64,000 nucleotides of DNA from Palsa-872 sp036844615 (GCA_036844615.1 DAIUFK010000005.1:11929-75928), one strand, 5' to 3'; shown: positions 40,351 through 49,871, counted from the first letter of the stretch. Translations and numbers: made by a program. Notes: generated by a model from the sequence alone, not told the origin.

Positions 40351-40776
40351 ATGCCTGTCCTCGAGCTACCCGCCCGGGTTGACGAGTTTCTGAAAAAGCC
40401 CAACCCCGCCGTCATCGCGTGCATCCGTCCGGACGGCTTTCCGATGACTGTCGCCACCTGGTACGACTGGGAGGACGGGCGCATCCTCGTCAACATGCAC
40501 GAGGGCCGCAGCCGGCTGCGCTGGATGCGCGCCAACCCGAAAGTCAGCGTGACGGTGCTAGGCGAGGACTGGTATCGCCACGTCAGCCTGTTCGGCTCGA
40601 TCGTGGAGATCGTCGACGACGCCGGGCTCGCTGACATCGACAGGCTGTGCCGCCGGTACACGGGAAAGGCTTTCGCAAATCGGGCGGCCAGGCGCGTGAG
40701 CGCCTGGGTCGAACCGCACGGCTGGCACGGGTGGGACGACGAAGGGGAGCTCTCGAGCACCTCGATTCGTACGTAA
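40351..40776 (+). CDS. PNPOx-like/F420-type flavin reductase-family protein
   Basis: 141 residues of the split-barrel fold: PARVDEFLKKPNPAVIACIR, then DGFPMTVATWYDWEDGRILVN, EGRSRLRWMRANPKVSVTVL and WYRHVSLFGSIVEI. The TxxxDGxPxxxxxWY pattern is that of small proteins binding F420, FMN or heme, in particular the F420-dependent oxidoreductase group of actinobacteria and Chloroflexota. Function unknown. Four bases after the dehydratase gene, so cotranscribed. Confidence 0.8.
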   Translation: MPVLELPARVDEFLKKPNPAVIACIRPDGFPMTVATWYDWEDGRILVNMHEGRSRLRWMRANPKVSVTVLGEDWYRHVSLFGSIVEIVDDAGLADIDRLCRRYTGKAFANRAARRVSAWVEPHGWHGWDDEGELSSTSIRT

Positions 40777-40794
40777 AGCGTCTAGGCTGAGATC

Positions 40795-41037
40795 ATGAGC
40801 AAGGGGTTCGGGGAATCCGATTTCGCGCAGGTGCAGAGCGAGCGCGCGACTACCGCGAGCGTCAAGCGCCTCCTGGACGAGAACGAGCGCCAGGCGCAGC
40901 GCGCTACCAGCCGACGCGCGCAGGGCGGGTACGGCTTTTGCGAGGACTGCGGGGAGGCGATCTCGGCCGAGCGTCTCGAGTTCCTGCCCGAGGCGACGCG
41001 TTGCGTGAGCTGCCAGGCGCAGCACGAACGAGCCTAG
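40795..41037 (+). CDS. TraR/DksA-type zinc-finger protein
   Basis: 80 residues. A helical start (SERATTASVKRLLDENERQA) is followed by the four-cysteine zinc finger CEDC...CVSC (GFCEDCGEAIS and TRCVSCQAQHE). It is shorter than DksA and lacks the long coiled coil with the DxxDxA tip, so it resembles the small TraR/DksA-like proteins that touch RNA polymerase. Regulatory targets unknown. It ends two bases before the convergent exchanger gene. Confidence 0.85.
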   Translation: MSKGFGESDFAQVQSERATTASVKRLLDENERQAQRATSRRAQGGYGFCEDCGEAISAERLEFLPEATRCVSCQAQHERA

Positions 41038-41039
41038 CC

Positions 41040-42095
41040 TCAGTCGATGAAGAAGCCCGCCGCCGCGATCACGATGTAGGCGCCGACCAGCTGGAAGCCT
41101 GAAAGCCAGTTGCTACGCCCTTCCAGCGCGATAAGGGCGACGATAAGGGTGCCGACCGAGACGACGGCGATCTCAAACGCGGTGAACACGAAGTCCATCG
41201 GGTGTCCGAGCGCAAGGCTGACGAAGACGAGTATCGGCGCGACGAACATCGCGACCTGGGTCGATGAACCGACGGCGATCTCCAGGGTGACGTCGACGCG
41301 GTTTTTGATGGCGAAGAAGATCGCCGAGGAGTGCTCTGCCGCGTTGCCGATTATCGGGATGACGATGAGCCCGACGAAGATGGGCGGCAAACGCAGGGCT
41401 TCGATGGCCGGGGCCAGCGAGCCGACCAGCAGCTCGGACTCCAACCCTACGAGCAGCGCGGCGACGACCAGAACGATCACCGAAAGGCGCAGGGACCACG
41501 ACGCTTGCTCTTGCCGGTCCTTGGTTTCGAACAGGTGCGCATGCGTGATCTCGGTGAACACGAGTCCAGCGACGTAAAGGACGATCAGGACAACCGCCAC
41601 GACTCCGCTGACCACCTCTTTCTGCACGAAGCCGAGATCCGGGGTCGTCAGCACGAGGAGGGCGGGCATCAGCAGGCCGGCGACTGCCAGAAGCAGAGAC
41701 GCTGAGTGAACGCCCACCGCCCGCGGATTGAAATGCTGTTCCTTGTGGCGGAAGCCGCCAACGATGAACGAGAGGCCAAGCACCAGCAGGAGGTTCCCGA
41801 GGATCGATCCGATCAGCGAGGCCTTCACGATGAGAAAGCTGTCGGCCCTGATGAGCAGCACGCACACGATGAGCTCGGTGATGTTGCCGAAGGTTGCGTT
41901 GAGCAACCCGCCAAGGCGCGGGCCCACCCGGTTGGCGATCTGCTCAGTGGATCTTCCGATGAGGCCGGCGAGCGGCACTATCGCGAGCCCTGAGGTGATG
42001 AAGACGATCACCGGCTGACCGACGAGGTCGGCCACTATCGACACCGGCACGAAGACCAGCAGCCAGTCCAGAGATGGCCGCGAGAGGCGGCTCAT
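41040..42095 (-). CDS. Calcium/proton exchanger, CaX family
   Basis: 351 residues with about eleven membrane helices. Both alpha-repeats are visible: LLNATFGNITELIVCVLLIR near 64-83 (GNxxE) and PIIGNAAEHSSAIFFAIKNR near 253-272 (GNAAEH). The acidic region between them is short. These antiporters expel Ca2+ or other divalent cations in exchange for H+. Convergent with the DksA-like gene and divergent from the CorA gene. Confidence 0.9.
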   Translation of the reverse strand: MSRLSRPSLDWLLVFVPVSIVADLVGQPVIVFITSGLAIVPLAGLIGRSTEQIANRVGPRLGGLLNATFGNITELIVCVLLIRADSFLIVKASLIGSILGNLLLVLGLSFIVGGFRHKEQHFNPRAVGVHSASLLLAVAGLLMPALLVLTTPDLGFVQKEVVSGVVAVVLIVLYVAGLVFTEITHAHLFETKDRQEQASWSLRLSVIVLVVAALLVGLESELLVGSLAPAIEALRLPPIFVGLIVIPIIGNAAEHSSAIFFAIKNRVDVTLEIAVGSSTQVAMFVAPILVFVSLALGHPMDFVFTAFEIAVVSVGTLIVALIALEGRSNWLSGFQLVGAYIVIAAAGFFID

Positions 42096-42158
42096 AAGGA
42101 CCCCTCCCGGTGCCCAGCCTTTCGATCACCGCTCACGTTCACCTCGCTACAGTAGGGC

Positions 42159-43133
42159 TTGAACGTGCGGACGCTGATCACCACCAAGGGTGCCTCCCTC
42201 GACGATCCGAGCGACAAGGCAATTGCTGCACGTCTCAAGGTCTGCCACGAGGATGGCTTCTGGCTCGACATCCAGGGCCCCGGCGAGGACGACTTCAAGC
42301 TCCTGGAAAAGGTCTTCGGATTTCATCACCTGACGATCGAGGACATCAAGCACCAGGACCAGCGGCCCAAGCTGGAGGAGTACCACGGCTACACCTTCAT
42401 CGTGATCTTCACCGGGTCCTTTGCACCGAAAGGCGACATCGAGTTTCGCGAGCACCACATGTTCGTGTCCAAGGATTACCTCGTCACCGTCCACGACGAC
42501 CCGGCCGACATCCTTGTCGAGCTCGCCGCCCGAGTCAAGCTCAACCCAGAGCTCACCAAGGGCAACCCGGGTTTCCTCACCTATCTCGTGATCGATCAGC
42601 TCGTCGACTCGCTGTTTCCGCTGCTCGAGACCCTCGACGATCGCATCGACACCCTCGAGGATCGAATTCTTGCGGAAGCGACGCCGGAGCTTCTGGCCGA
42701 GATCTACAAGCTCAAGCACCAGGTCATCGAGCTGCGCAAGTTCATCGGCGCCCAGCGCGACCTCTTCCAGCGCCTAATCACCCATTCGATGGACATCCAC
42801 GGCGAGGAGCTGACCCTTTACTGGCGCGACGTCCACGACCACCTGATCCGTCAGTACGAGACTGTCGACTCCCTGCGCGACCTGCTCACAGGCGCCATGG
42901 ACGTCTACCTGTCAACCGTTTCCAACCGGCTGAACAACACGATGAAAGCTTTGACGGTCATCGCGAGCATCTTCCTTCCAATCTCATTTCTTACGGGGTT
43001 CTACGGCATGAACTTCCTGTTCTTGACCTCCAACCTGGAGACACCAACGCAGGCCTTCTTCTTAGGCATCGGAACCATGGTGATCTCCGTGGTCGTCCAG
43101 ATCTACTTCTTCAAAAGACGCGGCTGGCTCTAA
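42159..43133 (+). CDS. CorA-family magnesium/cobalt transporter
   Basis: 324 residues. A large acidic cytoplasmic domain (1-255) with DDRIDTLEDRILAEATPELL in the long helix ends in two membrane helices. The selectivity motif GMN is in FLTGFYGMNFLFL near 285-297, and the C-terminus is basic (FKRRGWL). It moves Mg2+ (or Co2+/Ni2+) into the cell as a pentamer. TTG start at 42159; GTG two codons later is possible. Divergent from a Ca2+ exchanger, so this is a divalent-cation locus. Confidence 0.9.
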   Translation: MNVRTLITTKGASLDDPSDKAIAARLKVCHEDGFWLDIQGPGEDDFKLLEKVFGFHHLTIEDIKHQDQRPKLEEYHGYTFIVIFTGSFAPKGDIEFREHHMFVSKDYLVTVHDDPADILVELAARVKLNPELTKGNPGFLTYLVIDQLVDSLFPLLETLDDRIDTLEDRILAEATPELLAEIYKLKHQVIELRKFIGAQRDLFQRLITHSMDIHGEELTLYWRDVHDHLIRQYETVDSLRDLLTGAMDVYLSTVSNRLNNTMKALTVIASIFLPISFLTGFYGMNFLFLTSNLETPTQAFFLGIGTMVISVVVQIYFFKRRGWL

Positions 43134-43152
43134 GCCGGCTCCGGACTCAGTA

Positions 43153-43887
43153 GTGCGGATCTGTACCTGGAACATCCAGCTTGGGCTCCGGCTCGATGCG
43201 GTTCTCGACGCCGTCACCTCCCAGCCCGATTTCGCCTCTGTTGACCTGTTCGCGCTCCAGGAAGCTTCGGTTCACGAGGGTCGCGAGGACGCTGCGGCGA
43301 TCGCGGAGGTGCTCGGGAGCCAGTTCGGATATTTCCAGGCCACTGCGGAGATGCTCAGGGGCCGCGACCAGGGAAACGCCCTGATCTGGCGCCGTGGGTC
43401 CTTCGAGCCAGGCCCGCCCGAGGTGGTCGCGCTCAGCGGGCAGAGGCCGTCACGCATGAGACGCGCCGAGCGCACGCTGCTGCGCGCGATACCGCCCAAG
43501 AGGCGAATCGCGATTCGCGCCGAATCGGCGGCGGTGCGTGTTTACGTAGTGCACCTTGACGTGTTGGGCTTCACTCACAAACTCGAGCAGTTCGGCGCGG
43601 TCGTCAGCGACATGGGTTCGCGGCCCCCTGTCCCCCTCACTCTGCTGGCCGGCGATCTCAACACCTTTGGCGTGCCACGGCTTCAGATGTGGCGACGGAT
43701 CCGCGCGTCGGCAAGGTCGGCGGGTCTGGTCGAGCTGACGAAGAGGGTCAGGCGCACCCACTGGACTGCGCAGAAGCTTGACGCCATCTACGCCCGCTCC
43801 ACCACCGTCCTGAAGCCTCGCGCCTGGACGCTGAAGGTGCGGGCTTCCGACCACCTGCCGGTCTTCGCCGAAATTGACGGCGGGTAA
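43153..43887 (+). CDS. Endonuclease/exonuclease/phosphatase-fold protein
   Basis: 244 residues. The family motifs appear in order: RICTWNIQLG near 2-11, LFALQEASVHEGRED near 32-46, VYVVHLDVLGFTHK near 128-141, LLAGDLNTFG near 162-171 and the final ASDHLPVFAEI near 229-239. These supply the metal and general-base residues of the DNase I-like superfamily, which includes nucleases, phospholipid and sphingolipid phosphodiesterases. Which substrate is used cannot be told. GTG start at 43153 just after the CorA gene. Confidence 0.83.
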   Translation: MRICTWNIQLGLRLDAVLDAVTSQPDFASVDLFALQEASVHEGREDAAAIAEVLGSQFGYFQATAEMLRGRDQGNALIWRRGSFEPGPPEVVALSGQRPSRMRRAERTLLRAIPPKRRIAIRAESAAVRVYVVHLDVLGFTHKLEQFGAVVSDMGSRPPVPLTLLAGDLNTFGVPRLQMWRRIRASARSAGLVELTKRVRRTHWTAQKLDAIYARSTTVLKPRAWTLKVRASDHLPVFAEIDGG

Positions 43888-43935
43888 CGCGCAGCGGCGC
43901 TGAAGCACGGAACCCTGGGTGGTGCCGACCCGCGC

Positions 43936-45465
43936 GTGCGCGGCTTCTACGATTGGAGGGTGGCCGGCCGCACTCTGCTTGACGTCCTGCAGCATGGTGC
44001 AGCGGCCGACCCCGCGATCATCGTCCCCGGCGGCGCCCGCCTCACGTATCGAGACCTGCGCGACAGCGTTGCCTCCGCCGCTGACTACCTTGCCCAGCTC
44101 GGCGTGGGCAGGGACGACAGGGTGGCCCTTGTCTTTACCAACAGCGTCGAGGCCATAGTGCTGTTCCTCGCCGCCTCCGCCGTCGGGACTGCGGCCCCAC
44201 TGAACGCCGCATATAAAGAGGAGGAGTTCCGCTTCTACCTGCAGGACACGGGCGCACGCGTGCTCGCGGTCCCGCCAGGCCAGGGTGAGACGGCCCGCCG
44301 GGCCATGCCCGCCGGGGTGAGCCTTGTCGAGGCGCACCTGGAAGGCAATGGCAAGCTCGTGCTGGAGAGCGACGCCTCGCTCGACACTTCGCGGACTGCT
44401 GGCGCCGCTGCCGACGACGACCTCGCGCTCGTCCTACACACAAGCGGGACGACAAGCCGCCCGAAGCTCGTCCCGCTTCGCCACCGCAACCTCTTCGCAT
44501 CGGTCGAGAACATCGCCTCCACCTACGGGCTGGCTCCGAGTGACGTCGCCCTTTGTGTGATGCCCCTTTTCCACATCCACGGCCTCATGGCGTCGACGAT
44601 GGCCACCCTGCGATCAGGCGGCACGGTGGTAGTCCCGCCAAAGTTCGATCCCCTGACCTTCTGGGCGGCGGCGAAGGATCACGGCGCCACCTGGTACTCG
44701 GCGGTGCCGACCATGCACCAGATGCTTCTGATGCGCAATCGCGGCGAGCTTCCGGCCGGAGCGGGCAAGCTGCGGTTCATCCGTTCGAGCTCGTCTGCGC
44801 TGTCGCCGGAGACGATGCACCAGCTCGAGTCGCGGTTTGGGGCACCCGTGCTGGAGGCCTACGGGATGACCGAAGCCTCTCACCAGATGGCGTCGAATCC
44901 ACTGCCGCCGGCGGACCGCCGCGCGGGCACCGTGGGCATAGGCACCGGCGTCAGGATTGGCATCATGGACGATTCGGGCGGACTGGTTCCGCAGGGTGGT
45001 GCAGGCGAAGTCGTGATCCAGGGGCCAAACGTGATCGACGGGTACGCGAACAACCCGGAGGCCAACGAAGCCTCCTTCATCGACGGCTGGTTTCGCACAG
45101 GCGACCAGGGAACGCTCGACCCGGATGGCTACCTCTCGCTGATCGGGCGGCTCAAGGAGATGATCAACCGCGGCGGCGAGAAGATCGCGCCTCGCGAGAT
45201 CGACGACGTGCTGATGCAGCACCCCGCCGTGGGTGAGGCAGTCGCTTTCGGCGCTCCACATCCGGGGTGGGGCGAGGAGGTGGTGGCCGCCGTGGTGCTC
45301 AAACAGCCAGTCGCGGAGAAGGAGCTCATCGCCTTCGCCCGCGAGCGACTTGCCGACTACAAGGTGCCAAGGAAGCTCTACATCGTCGACAAGATCCCCA
45401 CCACCGCCACGGGCAAGGTCCAACGCCGTTCGGTCGCCGCCATCTTCAACCCTCCCACCAAGTGA
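43936..45465 (+). CDS. Acyl-CoA synthetase/AMP-dependent ligase
   Basis: 509 residues of the ANL superfamily. The phosphate loop is LHTSGTTSRPKLVPLRH near 173-189, then LFHIHGLMASTMATL, EAYGMTEASHQMASNP near 311-326, FRTGDQGTLDPDGY and LIGRLKEMINRGGEKI near 400-415. The catalytic lysine is in IPTTATGKVQRR near the end. It resembles oxalyl-CoA/short-chain acid-CoA ligases (peroxisomal FAT2-like). It activates a carboxylic acid with ATP and CoA. GTG start at 43936. It shares four bases with the next gene, so they form a pair. Confidence 0.88.
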   Translation: MRGFYDWRVAGRTLLDVLQHGAAADPAIIVPGGARLTYRDLRDSVASAADYLAQLGVGRDDRVALVFTNSVEAIVLFLAASAVGTAAPLNAAYKEEEFRFYLQDTGARVLAVPPGQGETARRAMPAGVSLVEAHLEGNGKLVLESDASLDTSRTAGAAADDDLALVLHTSGTTSRPKLVPLRHRNLFASVENIASTYGLAPSDVALCVMPLFHIHGLMASTMATLRSGGTVVVPPKFDPLTFWAAAKDHGATWYSAVPTMHQMLLMRNRGELPAGAGKLRFIRSSSSALSPETMHQLESRFGAPVLEAYGMTEASHQMASNPLPPADRRAGTVGIGTGVRIGIMDDSGGLVPQGGAGEVVIQGPNVIDGYANNPEANEASFIDGWFRTGDQGTLDPDGYLSLIGRLKEMINRGGEKIAPREIDDVLMQHPAVGEAVAFGAPHPGWGEEVVAAVVLKQPVAEKELIAFARERLADYKVPRKLYIVDKIPTTATGKVQRRSVAAIFNPPTK

Positions 45466-46412
45466 CCGTCGCCATCGTGGGCGCTGGGGCGATTGGCGGC
45501 TTCCTCGGCGCGCATCTTGCCCGCAGTGGGCATGACGTGATCCTCATCGCGCGAGGGCCGCACCTCGCCGCCATGAAAAGGCGCGGCGTCACTGTGCGTC
45601 ATGGCGGCGAGGAGTTCACCGCTCATCCCGAATGCACCGACGACTTCAAGGCGATACACGGCGCGGACGTGGTGTTCCTGACGCTGAAGGCCCACTCGGT
45701 GCCGGGCGCCGCGGAGGCCGTAGGCTCAGCGCTCGCCGATGATGCCTGCGTCGTAGGAGCCCAGAATGGGATCCCCTGGTGGTACTTCGAGGACCGCCAC
45801 CTGGAATCGGTGGATCCGGGCGGGGTCATCGCACGAAACATCCCTTACAGCAAGGTGGTCGGCTGCATCGCATATCCGGCGGTCGAGGTGGTCGAGCCAG
45901 GCGTCATCGAGCACCACGAGGGAAATCGTTTCTCCCTTGGCGAGCCTGGCGGGTCAAGGAGCGAGCGGCTCGGGGCGATCTCGTCAATGCTCGTCAAGGC
46001 AGGCCTGAAAGCCCCGATGCAGACGCGAATTCGAAACGAGATCTGGCTGAAGATCCTCGGCAACGCGACCCTGAACCCCGTCAGCGCGCTCACGCGCGCG
46101 ACCCTGGTCGACATGCTGACCAACCCTGCCACGCGTGAATTGATAAGGACGCTGATGGAGGAGGTGGCCGCTGTCGCTCGCGCGGTGGGCGCCGAGGTGC
46201 CGTTGAGCATCGAAAAGCGCATGGACGGCGCGGCCGCCACAGGCGAGCACAAGACCTCGATGCTGCAGGACCTGGAGGCGGGCAGGCCGCTCGAGGTGGA
46301 TGCCCTATTGGGTGCAGTCGTCGAGCTGGCCGGCGGCGCCGGCGTCCCCGTCCCTTCGCTGAACGTCGTCTACGGCCTTACAAAGCTTTTAGACGAGGCA
46401 CGCCGCCGGTAG
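45462..46412 (+). CDS. Ketopantoate reductase-family (ApbA/PanE-like) oxidoreductase
   Basis: 316 residues. The NADPH-binding start is VAIVGAGAIGGFLGAHLARSG, followed by FLTLKAHSVPGAAEAV and GAQNGIPWWYFE near 97-108. In the C-terminal domain NEIWLKILGNATLNPVSALT near 194-213 holds the catalytic lysine and substrate asparagine. Ketopantoate reductase itself is shorter in sequence around GIPWWYF; members with this feature are usually annotated as 2-dehydropantoate 2-reductase of unknown substrate. Coupled with an acyl-CoA ligase, so a catabolic hydroxyacid/ketoacid role is more likely than pantothenate synthesis. Confidence 0.83.
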   Translation: MTVAIVGAGAIGGFLGAHLARSGHDVILIARGPHLAAMKRRGVTVRHGGEEFTAHPECTDDFKAIHGADVVFLTLKAHSVPGAAEAVGSALADDACVVGAQNGIPWWYFEDRHLESVDPGGVIARNIPYSKVVGCIAYPAVEVVEPGVIEHHEGNRFSLGEPGGSRSERLGAISSMLVKAGLKAPMQTRIRNEIWLKILGNATLNPVSALTRATLVDMLTNPATRELIRTLMEEVAAVARAVGAEVPLSIEKRMDGAAATGEHKTSMLQDLEAGRPLEVDALLGAVVELAGGAGVPVPSLNVVYGLTKLLDEARRR

Positions 46413-46418
46413 GCCCGC

Positions 46419-47351
46419 TTACGGCACGCGGCGGTGCCGGCCGGCAGCGACGAACTTGTTGCGCAGCTTGCCGATGCCCTCCACCTCGGCCTCGACCACG
46501 TCGCCAACCCGGATGAACTCGGGCGGCTTGCGCGCGAAGCCCACCCCGTCAGGGGTGCCTGTGGCGATCATCATCCCCGGCAGCAGCGTCATGCCGATGG
46601 AGACCCAAGAGATGATCGCGTCAACGGGGTGGATCATCTCGGACGTCGTCCCGTCCTGCTTCACGGTTCCGTTGACCGTCAGGCGAAGGTTCAACGACTG
46701 CGGGTCATGGACCTCATCGCGGGTCACCACCCACGGGCCGCTCGGGCACGATGAGTCAAGGCTCTTGCCTTTGAAGTACTGGCCTCCCCAGTCGCTCTGG
46801 ATGTCGCGCGCAGTCACGTCATTGATCACCGTGTAGCCGAACACGTGGTCGAGGGCATCCTCCTTCGTGATGTTGATGCCCGCCTTGCCGATGACCACGC
46901 CAAGCTCGACCTCCCAATCGATCTCCTCGCTTACCGCTGCATCGATCGGGATGTCGGCATTTGGTCCGGTGATCGAGGTGATCGCTTTCGAAAACACCGT
47001 CGGCGGCTTTGGAGTCTCGCCCTTCGCGACGGTCTCGGCAGCGTGCTTGGCGTAGTTGCGGCCGATCGCGATGACGTTCCCGCGAGGAGGGTCCAGCGGC
47101 GCGAGCAACTTGAGGTCCGCCAGCGGGTTGACGATTGGAGCGCCGGCGGAAGGCTTGACCTTGGCGAGGAGCTGTTTGACCGCGCTCATCCCAGGATCGC
47201 CTGCGTCGATCAGCGCCAACAGGTCGGCAGGCGGCGCCGCCGATCCGCTCGCTTTGGCGAGCTCGGCGAGATCGATCACCTTGGCGGAATCGCCCTCGGC
47301 CATGACTCCGAGCCTGCGGCCGCTTCCATGTTCGAACATCAAGAAACGCAT
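46419..47351 (-). CDS. Fumarylacetoacetate hydrolase-family protein
   Basis: 310 residues. The metal site of the family is E-x-E...D: EEIDWEVELGVVIGKAGINI near 136-155, then DHVFGYTVINDVTARDIQSD near 162-181. GKSLDSSCPSGPWVVTRDEV near 188-207 and MMIATGTPDGVGFARKPPEF near 266-285 are further signatures. Members hydrolyse or isomerise C-C bonds in ring-cleavage products or decarboxylate diketoacids. It begins five bases after the livF stop and is the last gene of the importer operon, so it probably acts on what the importer brings in or on a product of it. Confidence 0.87.
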   Translation of the reverse strand: MRFLMFEHGSGRRLGVMAEGDSAKVIDLAELAKASGSAAPPADLLALIDAGDPGMSAVKQLLAKVKPSAGAPIVNPLADLKLLAPLDPPRGNVIAIGRNYAKHAAETVAKGETPKPPTVFSKAITSITGPNADIPIDAAVSEEIDWEVELGVVIGKAGINITKEDALDHVFGYTVINDVTARDIQSDWGGQYFKGKSLDSSCPSGPWVVTRDEVHDPQSLNLRLTVNGTVKQDGTTSEMIHPVDAIISWVSIGMTLLPGMMIATGTPDGVGFARKPPEFIRVGDVVEAEVEGIGKLRNKFVAAGRHRRVP

Positions 47352-47355
47352 GCGG

Positions 47356-48138
47356 TCATCCCTCCTGAACCGGGGGTCCGGCTCCTAGAAACATGGCCTC
47401 GAAATCAGAGCGTTCGAGGAGATCACGCGGGCGTCCCTCCAAACGGGTGACACCCGAAACCAGAACGACTGTCCAGTTGGCGATGTCCAGGGCGGCGCGA
47501 GCCCTTTGCTCGACGAGCAGGACAGCCTTGCCTGCATCCGCCAGCGTCCTCACGTTTTCTCGCAACAGCCTGTCAGCCAGGATCGGCGCCAGGTTGGCGG
47601 TCGGCTCGTCGAGGATGAGCACTCGCGGGTCGAGCATCAGAACGCGCCCGATTGCAAGCATCTTCCGCTCGCCGCCGCTCAGCTTGTCTGCGCGCCGCTT
47701 CATCATTGGCGACAGCGCGGGAAAGACGTCGCAGACTTCCTTGATCCGCCCAGGGATCTCAGAGTCCTTGAGCAGGTACCCGCCCATCTCCAGGTTCTCC
47801 CTGACCGAGAGCGGTTCGAAGATGTCCTGCACCTGCGGCACATAGCCGACGCCGCGCTTCGCAAGGTCTTCGGGCGGGTGGCCCGTGACGTCGACGGTGC
47901 CGAGCAGGATCTTGCCGGCGCTGAGGCGCAGTATCCCGACCAGGCTCTTGAGCAGCGTGCTCTTGCCGGCACCGTTGGGGCCGATGATCGCCACCACCTC
48001 GCCGGGTCCGACCGAGATCGAGACATCGCGGACCACCGGCACGCCGCCGTAGCCGGAGGTCAGCCCCTCCGCGCGCAAGCTGGGCGCCGGCCGCTCATCG
48101 GCTTGCACCTTCCTATCCGACAAGGTAAGCGTCGACAA
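47356..48138 (-). CDS. livF: Branched-chain-type ABC importer, ATP-binding protein LivF (system 1)
   Basis: 260 residues. Walker A GPNGAGKSTLLKSL near 53-66, a Q-loop VPQVQDIFEPLS, the ABC signature LSGGERKMLAIGR near 153-165 and Walker B VLILDEPTANLAPI near 172-185. LivF-type proteins lack the longer insert of LivG and end early. It powers import together with LivG. The start lies 26 nt inside livG; the first 22 residues precede the conserved ABC fold. Confidence 0.9.
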   Translation of the reverse strand: MSTLTLSDRKVQADERPAPSLRAEGLTSGYGGVPVVRDVSISVGPGEVVAIIGPNGAGKSTLLKSLVGILRLSAGKILLGTVDVTGHPPEDLAKRGVGYVPQVQDIFEPLSVRENLEMGGYLLKDSEIPGRIKEVCDVFPALSPMMKRRADKLSGGERKMLAIGRVLMLDPRVLILDEPTANLAPILADRLLRENVRTLADAGKAVLLVEQRARAALDIANWTVVLVSGVTRLEGRPRDLLERSDFEAMFLGAGPPVQEG

Positions 48139-48886
48139 TCTCTTTCTGCTGCCGAAGGCTGGCCATCGTCCCGCTGCCGATCACCTTCCCCTGCGCCATC
48201 ACGACAACCGAATCGCAGAGCCGCTCCACCATGTGGAGCTCGTGCTCCACCATGAGGATCGTCAAGCCCTCCTTGCGCAGCTCCTGGAGATAGTGCTGGA
48301 TCTCCTCCACTGTCGATGGGTGGACGCCTGACATCGGCTCGTCGAGGAGGAGGAGCCGCGGTCCCAGCATCAGCGCGCGCATGATCTCGATCAGGCGCTT
48401 CTGGCCGCCGCTCATGGTGCCCGCGTAGTCCGACTCCTTGGCGCTCATGCCGAAGCGCTTGAGCAGCCCTCGAGCCTGCTCGACCAGCCTGCGCTCGTCG
48501 CCCATCCAGTAGGCCTTGCCCAACAGGGCGCCCCAGAGTGAGTCGCCCCGATTGTGCGGGGCCGCGACCAATAGGTTCTCCAGGACGGTCAGCCGCGCGA
48601 ACTCTGACGGCAGCTGGAAGGTGCGCACGAGGCCGCGTCGGGCCCGCGCATATGCGGGCATACGTGTCACGTCGTGGCCGTCAAAAACAACTGTGCCTTC
48701 GGAGGCCGGCAGCGTCCCCGCGAGCACGGCAAGAAACGTCGACTTGCCTGCGCCGTTGGGTCCGATCAGGCCAGTGATCTTTCCGGTCGTTACCTCGATG
48801 GAGACGCCGTCCACTGCATGCATGCCTTCGAAGTGCCTGTGCACGTCTTCCGCCATGAGCAGCGAACCACTAGGAGCTGGGGACAC
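48113..48886 (-). CDS. livG: Branched-chain-type ABC importer, ATP-binding protein LivG (system 1)
   Basis: 257 residues. Walker A GPNGAGKSTFLAVLAG near 38-53, RRGLVRTFQLPSEF near 84-97 (the LivG RTFQ Q-loop), signature MSGGQKRLIEIMRA near 161-174 and Walker B LLLLDEPMSGVHP near 179-191. The C-terminal VMAQGKVIGSGT...IVDAYLVG is the LivG ending. It overlaps livM by 17 nt upstream and livF by 26 nt downstream. Confidence 0.92.
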   Translation of the reverse strand: MSPAPSGSLLMAEDVHRHFEGMHAVDGVSIEVTTGKITGLIGPNGAGKSTFLAVLAGTLPASEGTVVFDGHDVTRMPAYARARRGLVRTFQLPSEFARLTVLENLLVAAPHNRGDSLWGALLGKAYWMGDERRLVEQARGLLKRFGMSAKESDYAGTMSGGQKRLIEIMRALMLGPRLLLLDEPMSGVHPSTVEEIQHYLQELRKEGLTILMVEHELHMVERLCDSVVVMAQGKVIGSGTMASLRQQKEIVDAYLVG

Positions 48887-49871
48887 TGTTCAGGTCCTCG
48901 CGGACCGGTGCTCCCTCGAAGACGCGCCTCGGCTCCGGTCTCACGCCTTCCGGCCTGAACCAGAGGAACCCGATGATGAGCAGGCCGATCGCCACCCACT
49001 CCATGGCTGGGATCAGATTGGGCGGCGGCACCCAGCCGCCGATGGTGGCGGGTATCAGCCGCGTCACCTCGAAGAAACCCACTGGCACGAGCATCGCCCC
49101 AAGCATCGCGCCGACATTGTTGCCGCGCCCGCCGACGATGACCGCGGCGAAAAGGATGATCGTCTCGGGGTAAAGCCACTCTGACGGCGCCCACACCGCG
49201 ATGTAACCCACCAGGATCGCCCCGGAGAGCCCGGCGATGACGCCGCCGACGATGAAGATCGTCATCTTGAGCTGGACAGGGTTCTTGCCGATGGCGGTGG
49301 CAGCGAGCTCGTGCTCGCGCATCGCCCGCAGGCTGCGGCCGAAGGGCGAGTTGACGATCCTCGAAGCAACCAGCCAAACGAGCAGCACGCAGGGCACTGT
49401 CAGGCCGACGTATAGAAGCAGGTAGTTGTCGCTCAGCGGGTCGACCTGGTCGGCAAACGGCCCTGGTACCTGTGCGATTCCGGCTGCGCCGTTCAGGAAC
49501 GGCCGAACATTGGTGATCACGGAATTCACGATCACCGACAGCACGAGCAAGGAGATGGCCTGGTAGTCGCTCCTCAGCTTTCTGAGCACCACAAGGCCGA
49601 CCGGGATGGAGAGAAGGCCGCCCGCCAGCGCGCCGCCGATCCAGGGGATCGGGAACGGAAGCTGGAAGCCGCCGACGTAGACCTGGTAGGCGCCGTTGGC
49701 AGTATCTGGCGGCATCGAAAGAACCGCCGCGGTATACGCGCCGACTGCCTGGAACACGATGAAGCTGAAGTTGACGATGCCGGAAACCCCGAACTGGAGG
49801 TTGAGCGCGAGGCAGGCGATGATGTCGACACCCGCATAGACCAGCAGCGTAGCCGCGTAGTAGGAGTTCAT
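48870..49871 (-). CDS. livM: Branched-chain-type ABC importer permease LivM (system 1)
   Basis: 333 residues with eight or nine membrane helices. ALNLQFGVSGIVNFSFIVFQ near 21-40, then RSLRAMREHELAATAIGKNP near 200-219 (the cytoplasmic EAA-like loop that binds the ATPase) and AVIVGGRGNNVGAMLGAMLV near 264-283. The ATG at 49871 overlaps livH by four bases; the longer in-frame extension lies inside livH. Confidence 0.9.
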   Translation of the reverse strand: MNSYYAATLLVYAGVDIIACLALNLQFGVSGIVNFSFIVFQAVGAYTAAVLSMPPDTANGAYQVYVGGFQLPFPIPWIGGALAGGLLSIPVGLVVLRKLRSDYQAISLLVLSVIVNSVITNVRPFLNGAAGIAQVPGPFADQVDPLSDNYLLLYVGLTVPCVLLVWLVASRIVNSPFGRSLRAMREHELAATAIGKNPVQLKMTIFIVGGVIAGLSGAILVGYIAVWAPSEWLYPETIILFAAVIVGGRGNNVGAMLGAMLVPVGFFEVTRLIPATIGGWVPPPNLIPAMEWVAIGLLIIGFLWFRPEGVRPEPRRVFEGAPVREDLNSVPSS